NCBI GenBank assembly: GCA_021847245.1
Contig: JAJZUC010000021.1
Location: 1 to 39,372, forward strand
From: Deltaproteobacteria bacterium
GTDB taxonomy: Bacteria; Desulfobacterota; Desulfuromonadia; Geobacterales; Geobacteraceae
Direction of reading: 5' to 3'
DNA: 39,372 bases
Position 1 is the first letter of the stretch. Every line of letters starts with the position of its first letter. The notes below the pieces were generated by a model, which saw only the letters and a list, made by a program, of their open reading frames with translations, did no database searches and was not told the origin of the DNA. Shown piece by piece: positions 23,125 to 30,191 of the stretch. A program made the translations under genes and the position numbers.

Positions 23125-24348
23125 TCAAGCAGCGCCATCGCCGATGCATCCCAACTCGAAAGCCCGATCCAAGAGAAGGACTTCCACTTCATCCCCAAGT
23201 GCGTGCCGCGCTTCGGGAGACAGTCGGATCAGGCCGTTTCCCTGGATCAACGATGAAAGACGGCCCGAGCTCTGGTTGCCGGTGGTCGAGACGTGATAGC
23301 GATCATCGCGCGTTGCGACAATCCCCCGTACCAGGTGGGGGCGCTTCCCCTTGTTTGACGCTGGCTCCTGCAGGAGCGCCTTGACTTTCGGCCGGAAAAC
23401 CCGGCGGTGCCCCATCGCCTTGAGGAGCGACGGCCGGACGAACAGCTCGAAGGAGACCATGGCGGCAACCGGGTTGCCCGGCAGGGCGAAGACCGGTTTT
23501 TCCTCCAGCATGGCGAAGGCCAGCGGTTTTCCCGGTTTCATGTTCACCTTCCAGAAGGTGACGTTGCCGCCCAGTTTCTCAATCGCCATTTTGACGAAGT
23601 CCCGGTCCCCAACCGACACGCCGCCGGTGATGACCAGGATATCCGCGTTCAAGCCGGCCCGGATCTTGTCGCAGGTGGCGTCCAGGGTGTCCGGAGCGAT
23701 CCCGAGCAGGACCGGGTCCCCCCCCGCATCCAGTACCTGGGCGGCCAGGCTGTAGCTGTTGCTGTTGATGATCTTCCCGGGCGCCGGCGTCGCGCCGGGC
23801 TCCAGGAGCTCGTCTCCCGTGGCCAGAATGGCGACCCGGGCGCGCCGGAAGACGGCTAGGGACGTAGTCCCCATAGCTGAGAGCATGCCGATTTCCTGGG
23901 GCCTGAGCAGCGCTCCGGCAGGGATGACGACATCCCCCTGACGGATGTCCTCGCCTCGCTCGCGGATATGTGCCCGCGCCTTGACCGTCGAGGTGAGGCG
24001 AATACATTCGCCGTCATCCTCGACATCCTCGATGGGAACCACCGTGTCGCAGCCGGGAGGGACCGGGGCGCCGGTCATGATCTTCACCGCCTCGCTGGGC
24101 GGCACCGGGACGGTGCGCGCCTCTCCCGCCGGAAGAAAGCCGGTCACCCGGAGGCTGTTGCCGGTGAGGTCGGCATGGGAGAATGCATAGCCGTCCATGG
24201 CGGAGTTGTCGGCCGGCGGGATATCCCAAGGGGCGATGTGGTCCTCCGGAGTCACCCTGTTCAGCCCCTGGAACACGGAAACTTTTTCCGTCTCCAGCGG
24301 AGTGATATGCTCCAGTATGGTCCGTTGCGCTTCCTCGATGCTGACCAT
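23125..24348 (-). CDS. moeA: Molybdopterin molybdotransferase MoeA
   Basis: A 407-residue MoeA that inserts molybdate into adenylylated molybdopterin. The N-terminal domain has PPADNSAMDGYAFSHADL. The central MoCF-binding domain has ATGDELLEPGATPAPGKI with SNSYSL, then TGGVSVGDRDFVKMAI and NMKPGKPLAFA, and FALPGNPVAAMVSFELFVRP. The start follows AAGGAG. It lies 15 bp after the ModE-like gene and belongs to the cofactor operon. Confidence 0.93.
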   Translation of the reverse strand: MVSIEEAQRTILEHITPLETEKVSVFQGLNRVTPEDHIAPWDIPPADNSAMDGYAFSHADLTGNSLRVTGFLPAGEARTVPVPPSEAVKIMTGAPVPPGCDTVVPIEDVEDDGECIRLTSTVKARAHIRERGEDIRQGDVVIPAGALLRPQEIGMLSAMGTTSLAVFRRARVAILATGDELLEPGATPAPGKIINSNSYSLAAQVLDAGGDPVLLGIAPDTLDATCDKIRAGLNADILVITGGVSVGDRDFVKMAIEKLGGNVTFWKVNMKPGKPLAFAMLEEKPVFALPGNPVAAMVSFELFVRPSLLKAMGHRRVFRPKVKALLQEPASNKGKRPHLVRGIVATRDDRYHVSTTGNQSSGRLSSLIQGNGLIRLSPEARHALGDEVEVLLLDRAFELGCIGDGAA

Positions 24349-24363
24349 GTGTTGATATCTCCT

Positions 24364-24723
24364 TTATAGTCCTTTAAAGTCGAGTTCCACAAACTTCCGG
24401 TTTACCATCTCGTTGAACCCCTGTTGAAGTATGTCGAACTTTTCCAGGAGGGTTTCCGCATGTGGGGTAAGAGTCGATTCGCCGCCGCCCGATCCTCCCT
24501 TCAGGCGGTTCACCAGGGGGAAACCCAGTCGCTTTTCCATGGCGTCGATGTAGGTCCACGCCTTGCGGTAGGTGATTCCCATTGCCTTTGCCGCGGCGTT
24601 GATAGAGCCGCTCTTCTGCACCAATCGGAGCAGTTCCTCCCGCCCCTGACCGAACACCGGTTGTCCGTCGATCTCCAGCCAGATCTTGGAGCGGACCTGG
24701 ATTCCCGATCCGGGGGCGCTCAT
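24364..24723 (-). CDS. ModE-like winged-helix protein lacking the molybdate-binding domain
   Basis: A 119-residue protein made of the LysR-type wHTH found at the N-terminus of ModE. It has EELLRLVQKSGSINAAAKAMG, then ITYRKAWTYIDAMEKRLGFP and GGSGGGESTLTPHAE. Full-length ModE carries two C-terminal Mop (molbindin) domains that bind molybdate; these are absent here, so molybdate must be sensed otherwise or not at all. Four-base overlap with mobB places it within the Moco operon. Confidence 0.85.
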   Translation of the reverse strand: MSAPGSGIQVRSKIWLEIDGQPVFGQGREELLRLVQKSGSINAAAKAMGITYRKAWTYIDAMEKRLGFPLVNRLKGGSGGGESTLTPHAETLLEKFDILQQGFNEMVNRKFVELDFKGL

Positions 24724-25223
24724 TTCAAGAAGCTCTTTTCGATGAAGTCGGCGACCTGCAGGGCATCGTTGAGATCGAGCACCGGCACGTCCAGCTCCAG
24801 CCGTTCGTCACTCACAACCGCCACGAGAGTCGGGTCGAACTCCTCACCCCGGCAGAGGAGTGTCGCACTCCGCTCCCCGCGGTGGAGCTCGATCTTCGGC
24901 ATGGAGCTCTTCTTGAACCCCTCGGTCAGCACGATATCCACGTCGGTGAAAAAGGATGAGAGTAGTTCCTCGATGGATGGCGCCGCAGCGTGTTTCTTAA
25001 TCATGGCCAGCTTCTCCGGCGAGGAGATCAGCATGGTGTCAGCTCCGGCGGCGGTTAGCCGGTAGCTGTCCTTGCCCGGATGATCGATATCGAAGCGGTG
25101 GGCGTCGTGCTTGACGACCCCCACCCTGTATCCACGTTCTTTGAGTCGGGCGATGACCTTTTCCAACAGGGTAGTCTTGCCGGTGCCCGATTTTGCCACG
25201 AAAGAAACCGCCTTTACGGTCAT
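24720..25223 (-). CDS. mobB: Molybdopterin-guanine dinucleotide biosynthesis protein MobB
   Basis: A 167-residue GTP-binding protein that assists MobA in making Mo-bisMGD. Walker A is AKSGTGKTTLLE at residues 10-21 or so. Family segments include VGVVKHDAHRFDIDHPGKDS, YRLTAAGADTMLISSPEK and DIVLTEGFKKSSMPKIE. It overlaps both mobA and the modE-like gene by four bases. The bis-MGD cofactor is what the DMSO-reductase family enzyme at 35.8 kb needs. Confidence 0.93.
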   Translation of the reverse strand: MTVKAVSFVAKSGTGKTTLLEKVIARLKERGYRVGVVKHDAHRFDIDHPGKDSYRLTAAGADTMLISSPEKLAMIKKHAAAPSIEELLSSFFTDVDIVLTEGFKKSSMPKIELHRGERSATLLCRGEEFDPTLVAVVSDERLELDVPVLDLNDALQVADFIEKSFLK

Positions 25224-25816
25224 AGCTCTCCTCCTATTCCTGCAAATTCATCCGGGGTGTTGACGTTCAGAAAAGCCCTTCCGTCCCGGTCGAGATGGGC
25301 CAGTTCCTCATAGGGGACATATCTGACTCTGACCCGCGGGTACCAGGCATAGGCGCAAAAGTCACCGCTATCCAGAAGCTCCCTGATCGGCCCGAGACAG
25401 CTTTTCGCGTAGAGGGCGAAGAGCGGTTCGTAACCGTACTTCGTGCTCGGCACCACGGCATCGAAGCCGTCCTTCAGGGAGCAGAGATGGCGGAGGATAT
25501 CGACGTTCGGAAAGGGAAGGTCACAGGAGGAAACGAAAACATACTCCGTTGCCGCATGAAAGAGACCGGTGTAGAGACCTCCCAGGGAGCTGCCGGGGTA
25601 GATGTCAGGCAGGACCGGCAGGCCGTAGGCGGCAAACCGTTCTTCCCGGTCCCCCACCAGAACGATCCGGTCGAAGCTCTCGCGGAAAACCTCCAGTATC
25701 CGCTCGAAGAGCGGCTTCCCGGCAACCTCCAGGAACGTCTTGTCCCGCCCCATGCGACGGCTTTTCCCGCCGACCAGAATGACGCCGGTTATGTCATGAT
25801 TCAGAGGTTCGGGCAT
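25220..25816 (-). CDS. mobA: Molybdenum cofactor guanylyltransferase MobA
   Basis: A 198-residue nucleotidyltransferase that adds GMP to molybdopterin. The N-terminal GVILVGGKSRRMGRDKTFL motif binds GTP. The middle has SSLGGLYTGL and the metal-site SSCDLPFPN. It lies 20 bp after tatA and overlaps mobB by four bases. Confidence 0.93.
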   Translation of the reverse strand: MPEPLNHDITGVILVGGKSRRMGRDKTFLEVAGKPLFERILEVFRESFDRIVLVGDREERFAAYGLPVLPDIYPGSSLGGLYTGLFHAATEYVFVSSCDLPFPNVDILRHLCSLKDGFDAVVPSTKYGYEPLFALYAKSCLGPIRELLDSGDFCAYAWYPRVRVRYVPYEELAHLDRDGRAFLNVNTPDEFAGIGGEL

Positions 25817-25836
25817 GGCAGCGTCTGAGACGGCTC

Positions 25837-26019
25837 CTATTGATCCTTCTTCTCTTCTTCCTTGGGATTTATGAGCTTGGGCTCTTCTTCTGCGGCCTTC
25901 TTGAAGCTTCTGATCGCGCCGCCCAGTGCCGAGCCCAGCTGCGGGAGTTTCCCCGGACCGAAGACCACCAGCATTATGACGAGAATGAGAATGAGTTCCG
26001 GCATGCCGAATCCGAACAT
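25837..26019 (-). CDS. tatA: Twin-arginine translocase subunit TatA/E
   Basis: A 60-residue TatA with an N-terminal membrane helix ([20 protein letters not shown], containing FGP) and amphipathic helix [15 protein letters not shown], then an acidic/Lys tail. It forms the protein-conducting pore for folded, cofactor-loaded proteins. Its position at the head of the Moco operon fits export of the Tat-signal molybdoenzyme at 35756-38086. A repeated promoter-like motif lies upstream. Confidence 0.9.
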   Translation of the reverse strand: MFGFGMPELILILVIMLVVFGPGKLPQLGSALGGAIRSFKKAAEEEPKLINPKEEEKKDQ

Positions 26020-26037
26020 GTGACGCCTCCTGCTTTA

Positions 26038-26076
26038 TTGTTCCGCATAGCCTGAAAAAGTTTGGTTTTGGTTATA
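26038..26076 (-). promoter_or_regulatory. Promoter-like motif shared with the ECF sigma gene, copy A (before tatA)
   Basis: On the minus strand this reads AACCAAA, then ACTTTTTCAGGCTATGC and GGAACAA, 18 bases before the tatA ATG. A closely matching copy at 28313-28352 lies before the ECF sigma gene, in the same orientation and at a similar distance from its start. Confidence 0.45.
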
Positions 26077-26132
26077 CCAAAAACGCATAACGGTAGACAA
26101 CAAGATTTGCATGGAATGAGATAAACAGCTCG

Positions 26133-26363
26133 TTACTTTTCCAACTCGGCGAGCAGTTCACAGACTTTCCTGGAAAATTTCTCCGTTTTGCTCACCTGCA
26201 CCTGGCGGACCTTTTCGGCCATTCTGATTGCGTTGCAGAGTTCACCGGGGGTGGCGCCTACCTCACGGGCAGCTTTGAGATGGTACTCCAGTCAGTCGTC
26301 ACATCCCGATCCGACGGAAGCCCCGATGGCTACCAGTTCAAGCGTCTTTTTGTCCAGTGGCAT
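26133..26363 (-). CDS. CMD/AhpD-like selenoprotein with in-frame UGA (CxxU)
   Basis: A 76-residue frame starts at the ATG at 26363 after AAGGAG and runs to TAA at 26135-26133, with one in-frame TGA at 26294-26292 (codon 24). Reading TGA as selenocysteine gives GSGCDDU followed by LEYHLKAAREVGAT. This matches the CMD/AhpD redox motif CxxC-LE-x-H seen as NCQSCLEVRVG in the neighbouring cupin-CMD protein. Homologous sequence continues on both sides of the UGA, which argues for recoding instead of a pseudogene. A weak stem (UAC/GUA and CUCA/UGAG) follows the UGA. AhpD-like selenoproteins are a known group. The product is a small thiol/selenol redox protein; its substrate is unknown. Confidence 0.8.
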
Positions 26364-26430
26364 GGTTGCTCCTTCCTACGACAATTTTAGTCTGACGATA
26401 CAGAGGGTGCGCCTCAGACTGAACTGCATC

Positions 26431-26457
26431 TGGACGGCTGATGGAGTCAGTCGTCCA
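26431..26457. repeat. 11-pair hairpin in the gap before the selenoprotein gene
   Basis: TGGACGGCTGA (26431-26441) pairs with TCAGTCGTCCA (26447-26457), with one G-T pair and a 5-base loop. It lies between the frameshifted zinc-binding gene and the selenoprotein gene, without a T-run. AGTCAGTCGTC in it (26445-26455) is repeated at 26290-26300, around the Sec UGA. Confidence 0.5.
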
Positions 26458-26490
26458 CCAGCCGCCAGATGTCAAGCGATCGATTACGGT

Positions 26491-26993
26491 TTAAAGCGTT
26501 TGGAAAATCCTTTCTGCCACTGTCCGGCCATGGGCGGCAATCTCTTCTGCCGTCATTTCATCTATGCCAAACATGTTCCTGTCGAACTCATAGAGCCGGT
26601 CTGCGACGATCACTTCCGGGTTAAGGTCGCCGATAACCCCCTGCATCATGCGGGTCGCGCAGTTTATATAGCAACCCTCCACTGCTATGACCTTTCCGGC
26701 GTTTCTCACGAGGTTTCTCTGACCGGTGTCTTTGGTAAAGGCTCCTCCCAGGCAGATGCGTACCGTTTTATCGGGTGCGAGCGTGTGGCAGAGTATGTTT
26801 GCCGCCTGTCGCGCCACTTCTCCTCGCAGGCCGCACCTTCGCAGCAGATTACGGCAATGGGTTTCGTCTCCTGTCGCTTTGCGTAGTCTTCACACATGGG
26901 GCACACATTGGTCGTTTTTTGCAGCCTTACGACCTCGTATGCGGCATCGTTAAGTGACTTTGTTCCAGTTCCACAACATCTGCTTTTGTACAT
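26491..26993 (-). pseudogene. Putative zinc-binding (DGC-type) protein, frameshifted
   Basis: Two overlapping frames together make one protein. The first, from the ATG at 26993 after AAAGGAG, encodes MYKSRCCGTGTKSL, a CPMC pair and KPIAVICCEGA. The second, ending at 26491, encodes LRGEVARQAANILCH, VRICLGGAFT, AVEGCYINCATRMMQG and the C-terminus. The join lies near 26826-26838, where one base appears missing in GGTGCGGCCTGC. The conserved Cys (ICC, EGCYINC) suggests the DGC/zinc-binding family. It may be a real mutation, a sequencing error, or, less likely, programmed frameshifting. It follows the cupin-CMD gene by 49 bp. Confidence 0.65.
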
Positions 26994-27042
26994 ATTCGCT
27001 TCTCCTTTTTTGTCATGTTCCTTCGTGCCTATGTTCAAGAAA

Positions 27043-27642
27043 TCACCTGCATCCGCAATCTGCGGCGCTGGTTACCGAAGGAGCACCATTGGTCAGGTTC
27101 GAAGCAAATGAATCAAACTTGGCTGCCGCTCCACACCTTACTGCTTTTCCCGCCTCAATGGCCGAGCTGATTTCCTCAATGCCGGCTCCGCATTCCCGTG
27201 CCTTACCGACACGTACTTCCAGGCAGGACTGGCAATTCGCAGTCACAGCGGCCCCGACTGCAATTAGTTCTTTGATCCGACTTTCTGCCGTGTAATAGTT
27301 GCACCCGTGCGAAAATTCGACAAACACGCACGGCTCGTCACCAATAACCCAGGCGTCGTGACCCGACGGCAGCATCATTATGTCATTTTTGCCAAAGTCC
27401 TCTACCGCCCCATCATCCATCTGCACCCGGAAGACGCCAGACAGCACGATTGCCACATGCGGCAGCATGCAGCTGTCAGTGCCAACGTGCGCTTTGACGT
27501 CCTTCGACCACCTTGCTCCTACATCATAGGTGATCCGCGTTACGGTAACGCCATCAAGGTTAACGGTCTGTTTTTTTACCTTTCCGAGTACTTTGGTTTC
27601 AGCAGCATCCAGATTCGCCTTTTGCATTGTTGACAGTGCCAT
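27043..27642 (-). CDS. Cupin-CMD (AhpD-like) fusion protein
   Basis: A 199-residue protein from the ATG at 27642 after GGAGG. The N-terminal half is a cupin (KAHVGTDSCMLPHVAIVLSG, with DIMMLPSGHDAWVIGDEP and FVEFSHG). The C-terminal half is a CMD domain with the CxxC site in TANCQSCLEVRVGKARECGA. It ends in a short Cys tail, ADCGCR. The cupin could bind metal or a small ligand and regulate the redox CMD domain. A promoter-like pair (27675-27703) lies upstream, and the sigma gene ends 70 bp before the start. The CxxC here is the Cys counterpart of the selenoprotein downstream. Confidence 0.82.
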   Translation of the reverse strand: MALSTMQKANLDAAETKVLGKVKKQTVNLDGVTVTRITYDVGARWSKDVKAHVGTDSCMLPHVAIVLSGVFRVQMDDGAVEDFGKNDIMMLPSGHDAWVIGDEPCVFVEFSHGCNYYTAESRIKELIAVGAAVTANCQSCLEVRVGKARECGAGIEEISSAIEAGKAVRCGAAAKFDSFASNLTNGAPSVTSAADCGCR

Positions 27643-27674
27643 AGATGACCTCCATTTTCGTTGTGATGACAGTG

Positions 27675-27703
27675 TAGACGGAGGCGAGGCGTAAAAGGAT
27701 ACA
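27675..27703 (-). promoter_or_regulatory. ECF-type promoter candidate before the cupin-CMD gene
   Basis: On the minus strand TGTATCC (27703-27697) and CCGTCTA (27681-27675) are 15 bases apart. A CGTC -10 with a C-rich -35 is typical of ECF-sigma promoters. It lies just after the sigma factor gene. Confidence 0.4.
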
Positions 27704-27712
27704 TCTATTTGG

Positions 27713-28300
27713 CTACAGGCAATGCTTCGGGTCACAAGCCAATTCATTTCGGTCATCGCGATACAGGTGGCATTGAGCGCTCAGGTCCTTTTTGAGTCTT
27801 ACCCGCGCCCGGTGCAGCCTGATTTTGACAGTCTCAAGACTGGCCCCGAGGCGTTCAGCGATCTCGCCGTTTTTCAGCCCCTCGAACTCACTAAGCTTGA
27901 TGACTGCACGGCTCTGTTCGGGAAGTTTTTCCACAACGCCACGGATGCACTCGTTCATTTCCTTGCGAATAAGGTTCTGGTCAATGGCAGGAAGGATTTC
28001 CCCAGTCCAGACATTCGGGGCTTCCGTGGTGGCAACTGTCAAACCGTCTGCTGGACTTTCCTGGTAGTTATTGCGGAAACTGCGTACTTTGTCAGCCACA
28101 ACATTGGCGGCAATTCGATAGATCCAGGTAGCAAGTGAAGATTCTCCCCTGAAATCATGCAAAGCGTGACTCACCCTGAAAAAGACTGCTTGTGTCAAAT
28201 CTTCGGCTTCCGTCTCATCAACCCGGCGAGCCAAGTAACGGCGGATTTTGGGACGAAAAGTGGCGTAAACATAATCAAAATCAAGTTTTTGCCCAGACAT
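27713..28300 (-). CDS. ECF-type RNA polymerase sigma factor with C-terminal Cys/His tail
   Basis: A 195-residue group IV sigma factor. Sigma-2 is around residues 20-75 (EAEDLTQAVFFRVSHALHDF and TWIYRIAANVVADKVR). Sigma-4 is around 125-172 (EQSRAVIKLSEFEGL, EIAERLGASLETVKIRLHRA). The last 22 residues add C177, H178, C189, H193 and C194 (AQCHLYRDDRNELACDPKHC), a possible metal-sensing tail of the kind seen in metal-responsive ECF factors. No anti-sigma gene is visible. GGGAGG precedes the start, and a motif shared with tatA lies upstream. Likely targets are the cupin-CMD cluster and itself. Confidence 0.85.
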   Translation of the reverse strand: MSGQKLDFDYVYATFRPKIRRYLARRVDETEAEDLTQAVFFRVSHALHDFRGESSLATWIYRIAANVVADKVRSFRNNYQESPADGLTVATTEAPNVWTGEILPAIDQNLIRKEMNECIRGVVEKLPEQSRAVIKLSEFEGLKNGEIAERLGASLETVKIRLHRARVRLKKDLSAQCHLYRDDRNELACDPKHCL

Positions 28301-28312
28301 CGGAATCCTCCC

Positions 28313-28352
28313 TTGTTCTGCATAGTCTGAAAAGTTTGGGGTTGGTTCTATA
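28313..28352 (-). promoter_or_regulatory. Promoter-like motif copy B (before the ECF sigma gene)
   Basis: On the minus strand GAACCAACCCC, AAACTTTTCAGACTATGC, then AGAACAA, just ahead of the ribosome site. It matches the tatA-upstream copy at 26038-26076 in order and spacing, consistent with autoregulation. Confidence 0.45.
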
Positions 28353-28361
28353 AAATCGCAT

Positions 28362-29063
28362 TCAAAAAGTAATCAGGAGATAGAATCCTGCCATCAAAAG
28401 GATGCACCCAGAGATCCACCGGATTGCAGTATCTGCATTCTTCGTAACTAGGGCCGTCTTGCCGAGAGAAACACCGAGTAAAACGACTCCCAGGGGAAGA
28501 CTGAATCCTAACGCAAACATGGCCAGTAACAGCGTTGCCCAGAGGACCTGACCCTGCAGCACCGCCGCACCGAGAACGATGAATATGCCGGGATTGCAGG
28601 GGAGGGAACTTGCCGCTACACCACCGCCCATGAGGAGCCCTGCTGCCGCTGTCACCACTTTGTCCGACCTGGCAGTTGATTTCCCCAGGCTCATCATTGG
28701 GAGATCAAAAGGGAGCATCTTCAGCGTTGCCAAGCCAAAGACGATGGCGACAATGCCGGCAAAGAGTTTCCAGTAACCGCCCAGGTTGGTTTGCGCGGTC
28801 TGGCCGACAAAGCCGGCAATGCCGCCGATGATCATAAGAGAAAGAATGGTGCCCAATGTGAAGAAGACGACGGTTCCTATAGCCGCGCGGCGACATTTTT
28901 CCTCCCTCGCTCCTGAATAGCCGACAAGGATGCCCAGTGCCGGCAGTGTGCAACACATGCTCGTGGCGGCGCTCACCGTGCCGAGGAGCAGGGCGAAGAA
29001 GAGCCCAATCGGCTGAGCGGCCACGTTTTGCAGTGTCGTGACGCAATAGTCGAACACTGTCAC
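28362..29063 (-). CDS. CcdA-like membrane protein
   Basis: A 233-residue membrane protein with about six helices. It has ATSMCCTLPALGILVGYSG near residue 35 and VAASSLPCNPGIFIVLG near 153, the two CcdA-type Cys/Pro sites. It probably transfers thiol electrons across the inner membrane. The nearest candidate receiver is the anchored thioredoxin-like protein upstream. The apparent start codon is GTG. It lies at the end of the arsA-arsD run. Confidence 0.78.
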   Translation of the reverse strand: MTVFDYCVTTLQNVAAQPIGLFFALLLGTVSAATSMCCTLPALGILVGYSGAREEKCRRAAIGTVVFFTLGTILSLMIIGGIAGFVGQTAQTNLGGYWKLFAGIVAIVFGLATLKMLPFDLPMMSLGKSTARSDKVVTAAAGLLMGGGVAASSLPCNPGIFIVLGAAVLQGQVLWATLLLAMFALGFSLPLGVVLLGVSLGKTALVTKNADTAIRWISGCILLMAGFYLLITF

Positions 29064-29067
29064 CTCG

Positions 29068-29730
29068 TCAGTTGCACGGTTTGCCAGGGGCGCCGCCGGT
29101 CGGGCAGCAGCCCCCGCCCCGTGTCGAGGCGACGTATGCCTGCATCAGGTTAGATTCCGAGATCCCGCCGGAGACAAAGCCGATGCCACGCCCCTTTGTC
29201 AAAACTGCGATACCCGGCGGCGTCACCTTGGCAGCTACGTCCGGGTAATCCGGCGAAGTGGCTTGCAGGGTGTATATCCCGGTACTGAGACCTTTCGCAT
29301 TCAGGGTCCGTTCTACAGACGCCACAACTGACGATGCCTCCTTGGTGATCGGCGCATTATCCTTGGTCGGAATAACGAGGAATACCGTGTCCAGCTTGGC
29401 GGCAACGGTATTGAGTTCGGCAATCGCCGACAACAGGGCGCCGCTTCCTCTCTGTTGTCCGGCACTGTTGACCACCTTACCTGATATGGCAAAGGGGGGT
29501 GAAAAGCCTCTTTTCCTGATGTCGGAACCGCTCTGCCGGGCGCTCGTCGTTTTGAAGAGCAGGATGCCGACGATCGCCACTACCACCACCAGGCAAATGG
29601 CGATCTTGACCTTCGTGGTGCCATTGCCGGCCGGTTTCCCGCAATCGCATCCCGGTCCACAACCTGGAAAAGCTCCTGTCGATCCCATGTCCCTGGTTTC
29701 TGATGGGGTTGTGTCGTTTTCGTTTGTCAC
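29068..29730 (-). CDS. Cys-rich, membrane-anchored protein (thioredoxin-like region) of the ars operon
   Basis: About 220 residues from the GTG at 29730, which follows AAGGAG; a GTG at 29772 is also possible. The N-terminus carries a Cys cluster (GCGPGCDCGKP) before a single membrane helix (about 36-55). A periplasmic part of mixed alpha/beta type follows, without CxxC, and the C-terminus has CCPTGGAPGKPC. The double Cys clusters recall the metal-binding ends of ArsD next door. I do not recognise the family. It may bind As(III) near the membrane. Confidence 0.6.
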   Translation of the reverse strand: MTNENDTTPSETRDMGSTGAFPGCGPGCDCGKPAGNGTTKVKIAICLVVVVAIVGILLFKTTSARQSGSDIRKRGFSPPFAISGKVVNSAGQQRGSGALLSAIAELNTVAAKLDTVFLVIPTKDNAPITKEASSVVASVERTLNAKGLSTGIYTLQATSPDYPDVAAKVTPPGIAVLTKGRGIGFVSGGISESNLMQAYVASTRGGGCCPTGGAPGKPCN

Positions 29731-29782
29731 TCCAAACTCCTTATCGCTCAAGGCAATGTCAATGAGGCTCACCGTATCCTGA

Positions 29783-30154
29783 TCAGCAGCAGCCGGGGCC
29801 GCAGCATCCGGAAGCTCTTTTCTTCTCGGTCAGCGAAACCTCGATTTCAACTCTCTTCAGTATTGCCTGGAGCTGTTCATTGCCCGGATACCGCCCTTTG
29901 CCGACAAGCTCTCCATCCGCAAACACGAGCGGCAGGCACTCCGGCCCTTCGTTCTTCAGCAACTCTGCCACCGTGGTGTTGGCAACAAAAGCCTGCGGGT
30001 CAGTGGAGAGGCCGTAGCGCGACACCTGCACTTCCGGCGCCTGCTTCTGGATCTGACGCAGTGCCTCCTGAATTCTGACGAGTTCCGGATCGACGCTCGG
30101 CCCGCAGACACCGGTTGGACAGCACATGGCAGGGTCATAGATCTCAATCTTCAT
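29783..30154 (-). CDS. arsD: Arsenite metallochaperone ArsD
   Basis: A 123-residue ArsD, which hands As(III) to the ArsA ATPase. The functional Cys triad is in AMCCPTGVCGP (C11, C12, C17), followed by a thioredoxin-like fold. The C-terminal pair CCGPGCC is the second vicinal set. The start follows AAGGAG. The order arsA-arsD is the reverse of the common arsD-arsA. Confidence 0.93.
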   Translation of the reverse strand: MKIEIYDPAMCCPTGVCGPSVDPELVRIQEALRQIQKQAPEVQVSRYGLSTDPQAFVANTTVAELLKNEGPECLPLVFADGELVGKGRYPGNEQLQAILKRVEIEVSLTEKKRASGCCGPGCC

Positions 30155-30191
30155 CTGTTTTTCTCCTTGATGTTTGTGTTGATCTGCAGAG

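Noticed and set aside
26133..26363. Calling the CMD gene with UGA a pseudogene
   Set aside because: The UGA sits exactly at the redox Cys position and homology continues after it.
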